From Martinezella hainanensis (lineage in GTDB: Bacteria > Pseudomonadota > Alphaproteobacteria > Rhizobiales > Rhizobiaceae), in NCBI RefSeq assembly GCF_900094555.1, contig NZ_FMAC01000001.1, positions 186,001 to 250,000 on the forward strand: DNA of 64,000 nucleotides, written 5' to 3'. The notes beneath the pieces are model-generated. The model was given only the letters and a program-made list of their open reading frames with translations. It had not been told where the DNA came from and made no database searches. How positions within the stretch are numbered: the first letter of the stretch is position 1; every line of letters starts with the position of its first letter. Below are positions 38,722 through 46,139 of the stretch, in pieces. A program made the position numbers and the translations under genes.

Positions 38722-40025
38722 GCGGCGTCACCGGCAAGATCGATCAGATGCATGTAGGAGCCGGCGACATTGGCGCGTTGCAGGCCGGCTTCACCCAGAT
38801 CGGTATCGAGCGCATCGCTGACCGCAAACAGACGGTCCGCCTCGCCTTCCGATACGATCGTTGAATAGTGAAACTCATGCGCAGTCATCGGCTTCTCGAA
38901 GAAGGAGCCGGCAAGCGGCACCACGCGCCGATAGCCAAGATGGCGCTGCCGCTTCTCGTAGCTGGTCACGACGGGCAAGAGACCGAGCATCCCGTGATGC
39001 ACACCCGCCGCATCCACAAGCCCCTCGCCGAGCACCATGTACCCACCGCACTCGCCATAGATGCGCGCTCCGCGCGCGGCGGCCGCCTTCACGCCATCCT
39101 GGAAATGCTGCGCGGCAGCAAGCTTTCCGGCGTGCAATTCCGGATAACCGCCCGGCAGATAGACGGCATCGGCATCGGCCGACGGAGCCTCGTCGGCGAG
39201 CGGCGAAAAGAAGGATATTTCCGCGCCGCGCCGCTTCCAGCCGAGCAGCATATGCTCGTAGCAGAAGGCGAAGGCGATATCCCGCGCTACGGCAATGCGT
39301 TGGCCGAACGGCATCAGGCGCGCGATATTGGCAACCGAGGGACGGACGACATGCTGATGCGCCGCCCGCAAGAGCAGTTCGAAATCACAGGTCTTCGAGA
39401 CGACCTCGGCGGCCGCCTCGATAAATTGCTCGAGCGCCCCATGCTCTCCCGCCTGCACCAGGCCAAGATGCCGCTCCGGCAATGCCAGGCTGACGTCACT
39501 GCGGATGACGGCGGCGACGGGCATACGCACCGCATTCAGTGCCTGACGCAGCATTTTCTCATGCCTGTCGCTGGCAACGCGATTGAGCACGACACCGGCG
39601 ATGCGGATATCGGCGCGAAAATTGGCAAAACCGCTGACGACGGCCGCAACCGATTGCGACATGCGCGAGCAATCGACAACAAGTACGACGGACAGGCCGA
39701 GCAAGGCTGCCAGATCGGCCGGCGTGCCCGTGCCATCGGTAGCGCCGTCGAAGAGGCCCATCATCCCCTCGATGACGAGCATCCGCCCGCCGGCGCGATG
39801 AAGCGCCGAGTTGGCGGAAATAAGTTCGGCACGCATGGCCCAGGGATCGAAGTTGAGGCAGGGCGATCCCACGGCTGCCGCATGAAAGGCAGGATCGATA
39901 TAGTCCGGTCCCGCCTTGCCGGATGCGACCGCAACACCCTTGTTTCGCAGTGCCCGCAGCAGACCGAGCGTAAATGTGGTCTTGCCGGAGCCTGAAGAGG
40001 GTGCCGCGATCAGAAGGCCACTCAT
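38718..40025 (-). CDS. cobB: Hydrogenobyrinic acid a,c-diamide synthase
   Basis: A glutamine amidotransferase of 435 residues that amidates the a and c carboxylates. The N-terminal ATP-binding domain starts APSSGSGKTTFTLGLLRAL and the C-terminal class I glutaminase-like domain holds the nucleophile in YGECGGYMVLGEGL. It overlaps cobA upstream and cobC downstream by four bases each, so the run is translated as one unit. Confidence 0.95.
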   Translation of the reverse strand: MSGLLIAAPSSGSGKTTFTLGLLRALRNKGVAVASGKAGPDYIDPAFHAAAVGSPCLNFDPWAMRAELISANSALHRAGGRMLVIEGMMGLFDGATDGTGTPADLAALLGLSVVLVVDCSRMSQSVAAVVSGFANFRADIRIAGVVLNRVASDRHEKMLRQALNAVRMPVAAVIRSDVSLALPERHLGLVQAGEHGALEQFIEAAAEVVSKTCDFELLLRAAHQHVVRPSVANIARLMPFGQRIAVARDIAFAFCYEHMLLGWKRRGAEISFFSPLADEAPSADADAVYLPGGYPELHAGKLAAAQHFQDGVKAAAARGARIYGECGGYMVLGEGLVDAAGVHHGMLGLLPVVTSYEKRQRHLGYRRVVPLAGSFFEKPMTAHEFHYSTIVSEGEADRLFAVSDALDTDLGEAGLQRANVAGSYMHLIDLAGDAA

Positions 40026-40870
40026 GCCGGCACCTTATGTCCGCTTTCGCCCGGCCGTTCGACTGATGGCACCAGCGTACGGCCGGAAAGCGCGCCAAGC
40101 CAATCGAGCGACGGCCGCAATTTCACAACCTCGCCGACGACGACGATGGCCGGCGGCTCGAGGCCGGAGGCTTCGACATCTTGAAGCGCACGCCCGAGCG
40201 TCGTTTCCAATACCTGTTGAGAGGGCGTAGCCGCATTGCAGACGAAGGCAACGGGCTCTTCCGCCGAACGGCCGGCAGCGATCAGATTGGCGCTGATCTG
40301 GGCGATGTGCTTCATCGCCATATACATGACGATGACGGGCGAGCCCCTGCCAATCGCCTCCCAATTGATCGCATCAGGCACGACGCCGGACGAATCATGG
40401 CCGGTCAGGAAGGTGACGGCATGGTTGATGTCGCGATGGGTCACGGGAATACCGGCATAGGCAAGGCCGCCGATCCCGGCCGTAATGCCGGGCACGATGC
40501 GGAATGGAATCCCATGCTGGACGAGCATCAGCGCTTCCTCGCCGCCGCGCCCGAAAACAAAGGGATCACCGCCCTTTAGGCGCAGGACGCGCTTGCCGGC
40601 CCGCGCCAGCTCCACCAGCCGCAGCGAGATATCCCGTTGCTTGGCCGACGGCTTGCCGCCGCGCTTGCCGGCATATTCCAGCACGGCACCCGGACGCGCG
40701 AGTTTCAGGCAATCTTCATTGACGAGCGCATCATGCACGATGATATCAGCCTCGGCCAATCCCTTGGCGGCCAGCAGGGTCAAAAGCCCCGGATCGCCCG
40801 GCCCGGCGCCGACAAGCCAGACGGACCCCGGCTCCAGGGCCGGCAGATTGGAAAAGGCGGTATCGTTCAT
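40022..40870 (-). CDS. cobA: Uroporphyrinogen-III C-methyltransferase (SUMT)
   Basis: An S-adenosylmethionine enzyme of 282 residues that methylates uroporphyrinogen III at C2 and C7, the entry to cobalamin and siroheme. Motifs: LVGAGPGDPGLLTLLAAKG, RLKGGDPFVFGRGGEE, and the product-site segment GITAGIGGLAYAGIPVTHRD. It lacks the CysG N-terminal domains, so it is the cobalamin-type single-domain enzyme. The start ATG 40870 gives the usual N-terminus; upstream in-frame sequence looks non-coding. It leads the cobA-cobB-cobC-cobD run. Confidence 0.94.
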   Translation of the reverse strand: MNDTAFSNLPALEPGSVWLVGAGPGDPGLLTLLAAKGLAEADIIVHDALVNEDCLKLARPGAVLEYAGKRGGKPSAKQRDISLRLVELARAGKRVLRLKGGDPFVFGRGGEEALMLVQHGIPFRIVPGITAGIGGLAYAGIPVTHRDINHAVTFLTGHDSSGVVPDAINWEAIGRGSPVIVMYMAMKHIAQISANLIAAGRSAEEPVAFVCNAATPSQQVLETTLGRALQDVEASGLEPPAIVVVGEVVKLRPSLDWLGALSGRTLVPSVERPGESGHKVPA

Positions 40871-41122
40871 CCCATGTGTCCTATGCCCGGATGGGCGAAA
40901 TTGCAATGTTGAGAACGGGATAAGGCGATCTCGGTTCGACATAGCTCCCACTGCAAACATTACGTCACACATCCTCTCGGCATGAGCGACAGCACGCTAT
41001 GGGCTTTTCCAACGACGACAGGAAAGGAAAATAGTCGATCGATCGCATGGCGTTCCGGACTCACTATATCCGGAAACTCAAATAGGTTCCTGATAGAGCT
41101 GGAGAATGGCCTTCAGCGAATT

Positions 41123-41150
41123 GTGAAGGGGGCACTATCGCCCCCTTCAC
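41123..41150 (-). terminator. Hairpin after the nucleoside hydrolase gene
   Basis: An 11-bp perfect stem GTGAAGGGGGC/GCCCCCTTCAC with a 6-base loop lies just after the stop of the minus-strand gene. The following bases are AATTC, without a full T-run, so it may be a weak terminator or a 3' stabiliser. Confidence 0.6.
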
Positions 41151-41155
41151 GGGGC

Positions 41156-42115
41156 TCAGTGCTTCACCTTGCCCAGAAGCACGTTGCGGATCAGGTCGAG
41201 AACCTGCTGCGAGCGAATGCCGGTGCAAGCGCTCTGGCTCGGAAGATTGTCCCAATCGCCCGGCGGGAAGCGGCGGCCATCCTGCTTGATGATCGTCTGG
41301 CCATCGGCAATGCCGCCGCAGACGACGCGGATCGATCCCTCGATCGTGTCGAACAACTCGGGCGCCACGACATAGACGCAGGCGCAGCTGTCATGAACCA
41401 TCATGCCGTCTTCGACCGCATGCTTGTAGAAATCGATATAGGACTGCGAGAGGTCTGCGAGCAGCTGCACGGAGGGCCCGCCCGCCTTTGCCATGTCAGC
41501 CAGATAGCTGCGGCTCATCGTCGTCACCGACGTAACGTCGAGACCGACCACGACCACTTTCCACGGCGCCGTCATGATAAAATCGGCAGCTTCCGGATCA
41601 CCGTGAATATTGGCTTCCGCGACCGGGGTGACATTGCCTGGTACGTAGAAATTGCCGCCCATGATCACGACGCCCTTCACGAGCGAGGCGATTTCGGGGT
41701 CGTGCTTCAGCGCCAAAGCCAGATTGGTCATGCGGCCGACGGCAACCAGGGTCACCTCACCCGGATTGGCGCGGACAGTGTCGATAATGAACTGATAGGC
41801 TGGCCGCGGATCGGCCGGCAGGTCGATCGTCTCAGGCACGTCGATGTCGCCGAGACCGTTATGGCCGTGAACGACTGATGGCCACGGCCGTTCCTGCCGC
41901 GAAGGATCGAAAGTGACGCTGGCGCCGCGCGCGACCGGGCACGGAATATTCCACTCGCGCTTCAGAAACAGCGCGTTGCGCGTCGTCGTATCGACAGAGG
42001 CGTTGCCGAAAACCGTCGTTACGCCGAGAAGGTCGATATCCGGGTGACGATGCAAAAAGAGAAGCGCCATGGCGTCATCGACGCCCGGATCCGTATCATA
42101 AATGACCTTATGCAT
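41156..42115 (-). CDS. Inosine-uridine preferring nucleoside hydrolase
   Basis: An N-ribohydrolase of 319 residues with the calcium-binding N-terminus YDTDPGVDDAMALL at residues 6-19 and further family segments TTVFGNASVDTTTRNAL and VVIMGGNF. It hydrolyses the glycosidic bond of purine or pyrimidine ribonucleosides for salvage. It stands alone between cobalamin genes and is probably an unrelated passenger. Confidence 0.92.
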   Translation of the reverse strand: MHKVIYDTDPGVDDAMALLFLHRHPDIDLLGVTTVFGNASVDTTTRNALFLKREWNIPCPVARGASVTFDPSRQERPWPSVVHGHNGLGDIDVPETIDLPADPRPAYQFIIDTVRANPGEVTLVAVGRMTNLALALKHDPEIASLVKGVVIMGGNFYVPGNVTPVAEANIHGDPEAADFIMTAPWKVVVVGLDVTSVTTMSRSYLADMAKAGGPSVQLLADLSQSYIDFYKHAVEDGMMVHDSCACVYVVAPELFDTIEGSIRVVCGGIADGQTIIKQDGRRFPPGDWDNLPSQSACTGIRSQQVLDLIRNVLLGKVKH

Positions 42116-42278
42116 GATTTTTCCTTACCAACATACTGAATAAGCTTGATCTTTCGGAAAATCCCTCCCGTCGCGGATCGCGCTTGAACTATCGGCATAC
42201 ACGAGAACCGCCGCCGGCGAAATGGTACCACGATGGTCCCATGGAGCATTGATGAGATTTGCGGAGCGAATTCGCTGC

Positions 42279-42683
42279 TCAGACGATCCTGGCGATCGCG
42301 GCCGTCGCAAAGCTGGACTTGATCTTGGGAAGCACGAGCTCCGAATCCGGGCCGGCGGCCGCCAGCGCCGCAGCCTCAGCGACACCGTGGCAACCGACAT
42401 GGGCGAAGACGATCTCGGACGGGTTCATCAACCGTGGCGTCTCCCGCTCCAGAGCCGCTGCCTTGAAGAAGCGGGCAGGCAGGCGAAAATGCGTGGCGGT
42501 CTCTAGAATGGCCGGCTCATCCATGCGCGTGTCGATCGATACCACGGCCAGAACTTGCTCACTCCCGATTCCGACCTCCTGCAGTGCCCTTTCCGCAAGC
42601 ATCCGCACGTCGTTCCAGTCCGTGCCACGCTCGCAGCCAAGGCCCAGAAGATACCGGCGGGTGGAATTGGCATAGGTCGTCAT
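42279..42683 (-). CDS. cobE: Cobalamin biosynthesis protein CobE (CbiG C-terminal type)
   Basis: A protein of 134 residues matching the stand-alone CbiG C-terminal domain: LGLGCERGTDWNDVRMLAERAL near the start and VAEAAALAAAGPDSELVLPKIKS near the end. CobE is needed for aerobic cobalamin synthesis, but its exact step is unclear in the literature I know. ATG 42683 has GGGAGCG upstream. It is not in operon contact with the other cob genes here. Confidence 0.88.
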   Translation of the reverse strand: MTTYANSTRRYLLGLGCERGTDWNDVRMLAERALQEVGIGSEQVLAVVSIDTRMDEPAILETATHFRLPARFFKAAALERETPRLMNPSEIVFAHVGCHGVAEAAALAAAGPDSELVLPKIKSSFATAAIARIV

Positions 42684-42830
42684 AGTCGCTCCCAACGGCA
42701 TCGGCCGATATGACAGCTGTAGCGGGCGCCTTTCGGCACGTCAATTTCGCCCGGTGTGTCCTGATAGCAATTGCCTTGCGGCAGGCAAAGTGCCAGAAGG
42801 CCGCTGATTTCCCGCCTTCGAGTTTCCGCC

Positions 42831-43616
42831 TTGCCAGACATCACATTCCAGCTCCTGCTTCTGCTGTTTGCCGCCGCATTCTTTGCCGGTTTCGTTGATT
42901 CCATCGCGGGCGGCGGTGGGCTGGTCACCGTGCCGGCCATGCTCTTGGCCGGCATTCCGCCGCTGCAGACCCTCGGCACGAACAAGGTGCAGTCGATCTG
43001 TGGCGCGGCCTCGGCCACGATTGCTTATGCCAGGCAGGGACACGTCCAGCTTCGCGAACAGCTTCCGATGGCGGCGATGGCGGTAATCGGCGGCATGCTC
43101 GGCGCTTTGCTGGCGACGATCATGCCGAGCGAGGTTCTGCGCATCGTCCTGCCCTTCCTGCTGATCGCGATCGCGCTCTACTTCGCCCTGAAACCCAATC
43201 TCGGTGATATCGAAAAGCATCGGCGCATGAGCGCTGGGCTCTTCGGCGTGACGCTTGTTCCGCTGATCGGCTTCTACGATGGCGCGTTTGGCCCCGGCAC
43301 GGGTTCGTTCCTCATGCTCGCCTTCGTCACCCTCGCCGGCTTCGGCCTGCTGAAGGCGACGGCGCACACGAAGCTGCTCAATTTCGGCTCGAACCTCGGC
43401 GGTCTGATCGTCTTCATCTTCTCCGGCGCCATCCTTTGGAAAGTCGGCATCGTCATGGGCTTCGGCCAGTTCCTCGGCGCCCAGGTCGGCTCGCGGCTTG
43501 CCATGCGCATCGGTGCGAAACTGATCAAGCCGCTGTTGGTCGTCGTCTGCATCGCCTTTGCGGTCAAGCTGCTGGCGGACCCCACCCATCCCGTAAGGAT
43601 TTGGTTGGGGCTGTAA
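42831..43616 (+). CDS. TSUP (TauE/SafE) family membrane permease
   Basis: The product has 261 residues and about eight helices, with the family segments FFAGFVDSIAGGGGLVTVPAML and GFYDGAFGPGTGSFLMLAFV in its two halves. Members export sulfite, sulfoacetate or other small anions. The start is set at TTG 42831, which gives the usual N-terminus PDITFQLLLLLF; no ribosome site is obvious. In cobalamin gene clusters TSUP-like proteins are sometimes suggested cobalt transporters, but nothing here shows that. Confidence 0.82.
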   Translation: MPDITFQLLLLLFAAAFFAGFVDSIAGGGGLVTVPAMLLAGIPPLQTLGTNKVQSICGAASATIAYARQGHVQLREQLPMAAMAVIGGMLGALLATIMPSEVLRIVLPFLLIAIALYFALKPNLGDIEKHRRMSAGLFGVTLVPLIGFYDGAFGPGTGSFLMLAFVTLAGFGLLKATAHTKLLNFGSNLGGLIVFIFSGAILWKVGIVMGFGQFLGAQVGSRLAMRIGAKLIKPLLVVVCIAFAVKLLADPTHPVRIWLGL

Positions 43617-43681
43617 GAAACGCGCCTTTGATTACCTCCGACGTAATTGATAGTGCTTCGGTACGCGCCGATGATCGCCCT

Positions 43682-43698
43682 GCCTGAACGATTCAGGC
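43682..43698. promoter_or_regulatory. Palindrome upstream of the NTF2-like/XRE pair, possible operator
   Basis: A perfect-arm dyad GCCTGAACGATTCAGGC (7-bp arms, 3-base centre) ends 19 bases before the start of the next gene and next to its ribosome site. Its position suggests autoregulation by the XRE regulator encoded in the same operon. Confidence 0.45.
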
Positions 43699-43717
43699 GA
43701 TCCAAAGGAGTTGACCG

Positions 43718-44083
43718 ATGACTGACGCGAACACAATTGCAGACCGCTATATCGCCATCTGGAACGAGGCCGACACCGACCGCCGCCGCGCGCTCATTGC
43801 CGAGGCATGGGCGGAAGACTGCAGCTATATCGACCCAATGATGCGCGCCGACAACCGCGAGCAGATCCATGCGCTGGTCACGGCCGCACACGACCGTTTC
43901 CCCGGCTTCCGCTTCACGCTCATCACGAACGGCGATCGCCATGGCGACAACCTCCGTTTCTCCTGGGGTTTCGGCCCGGCCGATGCCGAGCCGCTGATCA
44001 AGGGCACGGATTTCGCCATCCTCGAGGGTGACCAGCTGAAGTCCGTTCACGGCTTCATCGACCAGCTGCCGGCTGCCGCATGA
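43718..44083 (+). CDS. NTF2-like / SnoaL-type small protein
   Basis: A protein of 121 residues with the cone-shaped NTF2 fold: ANTIADRYIAIWNEADTDRRRALIAEAWAEDCSYIDP at the start. Members are small isomerases, hydrolases or ligand-binding proteins; the function here is unknown. ATG 43718 has AAAGGAG seven bases upstream. It overlaps the regulator gene by four bases (ATGA), so regulator and NTF2-like protein are made together. Confidence 0.82.
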   Translation: MTDANTIADRYIAIWNEADTDRRRALIAEAWAEDCSYIDPMMRADNREQIHALVTAAHDRFPGFRFTLITNGDRHGDNLRFSWGFGPADAEPLIKGTDFAILEGDQLKSVHGFIDQLPAAA

Positions 44084-44898
44084 TGAACCCGGCCCGCTCG
44101 CTCGGCGACCATCTGCGCGAATGGCGGCAGCGACGCCGCCTGAGCCAGCTCGAGTTCGCCCTTGAAGCCGATATATCGCAGCGACATCTGAGCTTCATCG
44201 AGAGCGGGCGGGCGCTTCCAAGCCGCGAGATGCTGATGCATCTCGCCGAACGGCTCGGTGTACCCTTGCGCGAACGCAACCCGATGCTTCTCGCGGCCGG
44301 ATTTGCCCCCGTCTTTCCCGAACGTAAACTGGACGACCCGGCGCTTGCCCCGGCACGGCGGGCGATCGACATGCTGCTGAAAGGCCACGAGCCCTTCCCG
44401 GCCCTGGCGATCGACCGGCACTGGACGCTGATCGCCGCCAATGCCGCCGTCGCACCGCTGCTTGCCGGTGTCGTCGACACCTCGTTGACTAAGGGGCCGA
44501 TCAACGTCCTGCGATTGAGCCTGCACCCGCAAGGCCTGGCGCCTCGGATCACCAATCTCTTTGAATGGCGGGCGCATCTACTGGAACGCCTGCGTCAACA
44601 GATATCGGCGACCGGCGATCCCGTGCTGGCAAAATTGCTGGAGGAACTATCGGCCTATCCGGCACCGCCTGCCCCAAAATCGGCGGCGCCGGAGCGGGAT
44701 TTCGCCGGCATCGCCGTGCCTCTCGAGCTTGTCACCGAAGCAGGACATCTCTCGTTTCTGTCCACCACGACTGTCTTCGGCACACCCGTCGATGTCACCC
44801 TGTCGGAACTCGCGATCGAATCCTTCTTTCCCGCGAACCCGCAGACCGCGGAAGCGCTGAGGGCGATGCTGCCGGGCAGTTCAGCACCCGGCGAGTGA
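44080..44898 (+). CDS. XRE-family transcriptional regulator with MmyB-like ligand domain
   Basis: A regulator of 272 residues. The N-terminal helix-turn-helix (about residues 6-70) reads LGDHLREWRQRRRLSQLEFALEADISQRHLSFIESGRALPS, and the C-terminal domain (LLKGHEPFPALAIDRHWTLIAANAA...) is the MmyB-like ligand-binding PAS-type domain found in this group. It probably regulates its own operon, with a palindrome upstream. It converges with cobO with no gap. Confidence 0.88.
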   Translation: MMNPARSLGDHLREWRQRRRLSQLEFALEADISQRHLSFIESGRALPSREMLMHLAERLGVPLRERNPMLLAAGFAPVFPERKLDDPALAPARRAIDMLLKGHEPFPALAIDRHWTLIAANAAVAPLLAGVVDTSLTKGPINVLRLSLHPQGLAPRITNLFEWRAHLLERLRQQISATGDPVLAKLLEELSAYPAPPAPKSAAPERDFAGIAVPLELVTEAGHLSFLSTTTVFGTPVDVTLSELAIESFFPANPQTAEALRAMLPGSSAPGE

Positions 44899-45543
44899 TC
44901 AGAATTCGACGCCCGGCTGTCCCTTGATGCCGGAGCGGAAGGGATGCTTGATCAATTCCATCTCGGTCACGAGATCGGCGATCTCAATCAGCTCTTCCTT
45001 GGCATTGCGACCCGTCAGGACCACATGCGTCATGTAGGGCTTTTCGTCCCTGAGGAATTCGATCACATCCTTGATGTCGAGGTAGTCATAGCGAAGCGCG
45101 ATGTTGATCTCATCCAGCAGCACCATCGAATTCCGCTCGTCTCGGATCAGCTCCTTGGCCTTTTCCCAGGCGGCGGATGCCGCAGCCACGTCACGGGCAC
45201 GATCCTGCGTTTCCCAGGTGAAGCCTTCGCCCATCGTATGGAACTGGCAGAGATCGGAGAAATGCTTCTCGATCAGGTCGCGCTCGCCGGTCCACATGGC
45301 GCCCTTGATGAACTGCACGACGGCGCTCGGCTTCCCATGGGCGATGTGGCGGAAGATCATGCCGAAGGCGGAGGAGGATTTTCCCTTGCCCTTGCCGGTA
45401 TGGACGATGATGAGGCCCTTCTCGTCGGTCTTGGTCGCCATGATCTTGTCGCGCGCGGCCTTCTTCTTGGCCATCTTGTCGGCGTGACGGGCATCGTCGT
45501 TCTTCGGTGCGTCCGCGCCGGTTTCGGCCAATTCGTCGCTCAT
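44899..45543 (-). CDS. cobO: Cob(I)yrinic acid a,c-diamide adenosyltransferase
   Basis: A protein of 214 residues that adds the 5'-deoxyadenosyl group to the reduced corrinoid. The P-loop is IVHTGKGKGKSSSAFG, followed by VVQFIKGAMWTGERDLIE and the acidic LLDEINIAL segment. The ATG at 45543 overlaps the stop of the cupin gene. It is the last gene of the riboswitch-controlled cobP-W-N-cupin-O run. The C-terminus PFRSGIKGQPGVEF is typical. Confidence 0.96.
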   Translation of the reverse strand: MSDELAETGADAPKNDDARHADKMAKKKAARDKIMATKTDEKGLIIVHTGKGKGKSSSAFGMIFRHIAHGKPSAVVQFIKGAMWTGERDLIEKHFSDLCQFHTMGEGFTWETQDRARDVAAASAAWEKAKELIRDERNSMVLLDEINIALRYDYLDIKDVIEFLRDEKPYMTHVVLTGRNAKEELIEIADLVTEMELIKHPFRSGIKGQPGVEF

Positions 45544-46139
45544 TGCGTTCTCCCTGATATGATCGATTTCTGTGCCAGCGGTCCGCCGCGCCAAAGATAG
45601 AGCGCGACAAGCGGCTGATCTTCCGTGCGCATGGCATGGCGGATGTTCGAGGGGTGATGAATGACCTCGCCGGACCAGCGCGGCAGGAACGGCTGCGCGT
45701 CCTTACTCCATAGGGAGCCATCGGTCAGAGGGATATAGATTTCCTCGGCCACGTGATGATGATCTGGATAGTGGACGTCCGGACCAAGGAGCAGAAAGCC
45801 CCCGGCCATCTCCTCGCTCGCAAAATGCCCGCGCGTGCCGAACAGCTCAACCCAGCCATATCGCTGCAGGAAATCACTGCCAAAATCGGTGATGCTATAG
45901 GTCTGAGCCCAATGCAGTAGATCCGCCGCATGGGAAAGCCTGCCGAGCAAGGCCCTTTCCGCCCCGGCGGCAACCTGATCGAGCTCGCGAAGATGGGAGA
46001 CGACGGGCAGATCCCTCGGCGCCAGCGCGCGCTCCTCGGTCGGCCAATCAAAACCGTCAATGAAATGCTGCAACAAGAGATCGCTGCGCGACTGCAGATA
46101 ATCTCGAAAGGCGACCAGAAGCTCGTCGACCCCGCTCAT
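45540..46139 (-). CDS. Cupin protein related to dimethylsulfoniopropionate lyases (DMSP_lyase family)
   Basis: The product has 199 residues: an alpha-helical N-terminal half and a C-terminal cupin. Cupin motif 1 is HYPDHHHVAEEIYIPLTDG (H123-G141, with H127/H129 and E132/E133 as metal ligands and Y135 nearby) and motif 2 is HHPSNIRHAM (H168). The arrangement resembles DddQ/DddL-like DMSP lyases, in which a Tyr acts as base. It is embedded between cobN and cobO by 4-base overlaps on both sides, so it is made with cobalamin enzymes. DMSP cleavage is not proven; a corrinoid- or cobalt-related role is also possible. Confidence 0.8.
   Translation of the reverse strand: MSGVDELLVAFRDYLQSRSDLLLQHFIDGFDWPTEERALAPRDLPVVSHLRELDQVAAGAERALLGRLSHAADLLHWAQTYSITDFGSDFLQRYGWVELFGTRGHFASEEMAGGFLLLGPDVHYPDHHHVAEEIYIPLTDGSLWSKDAQPFLPRWSGEVIHHPSNIRHAMRTEDQPLVALYLWRGGPLAQKSIISGRTQ

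Noticed and set aside
45540..46139. Naming the cupin DddQ or another DMSP lyase outright
   Set aside because: The motif is similar, but the context is cobalamin synthesis and no DMSP catabolic genes are nearby.
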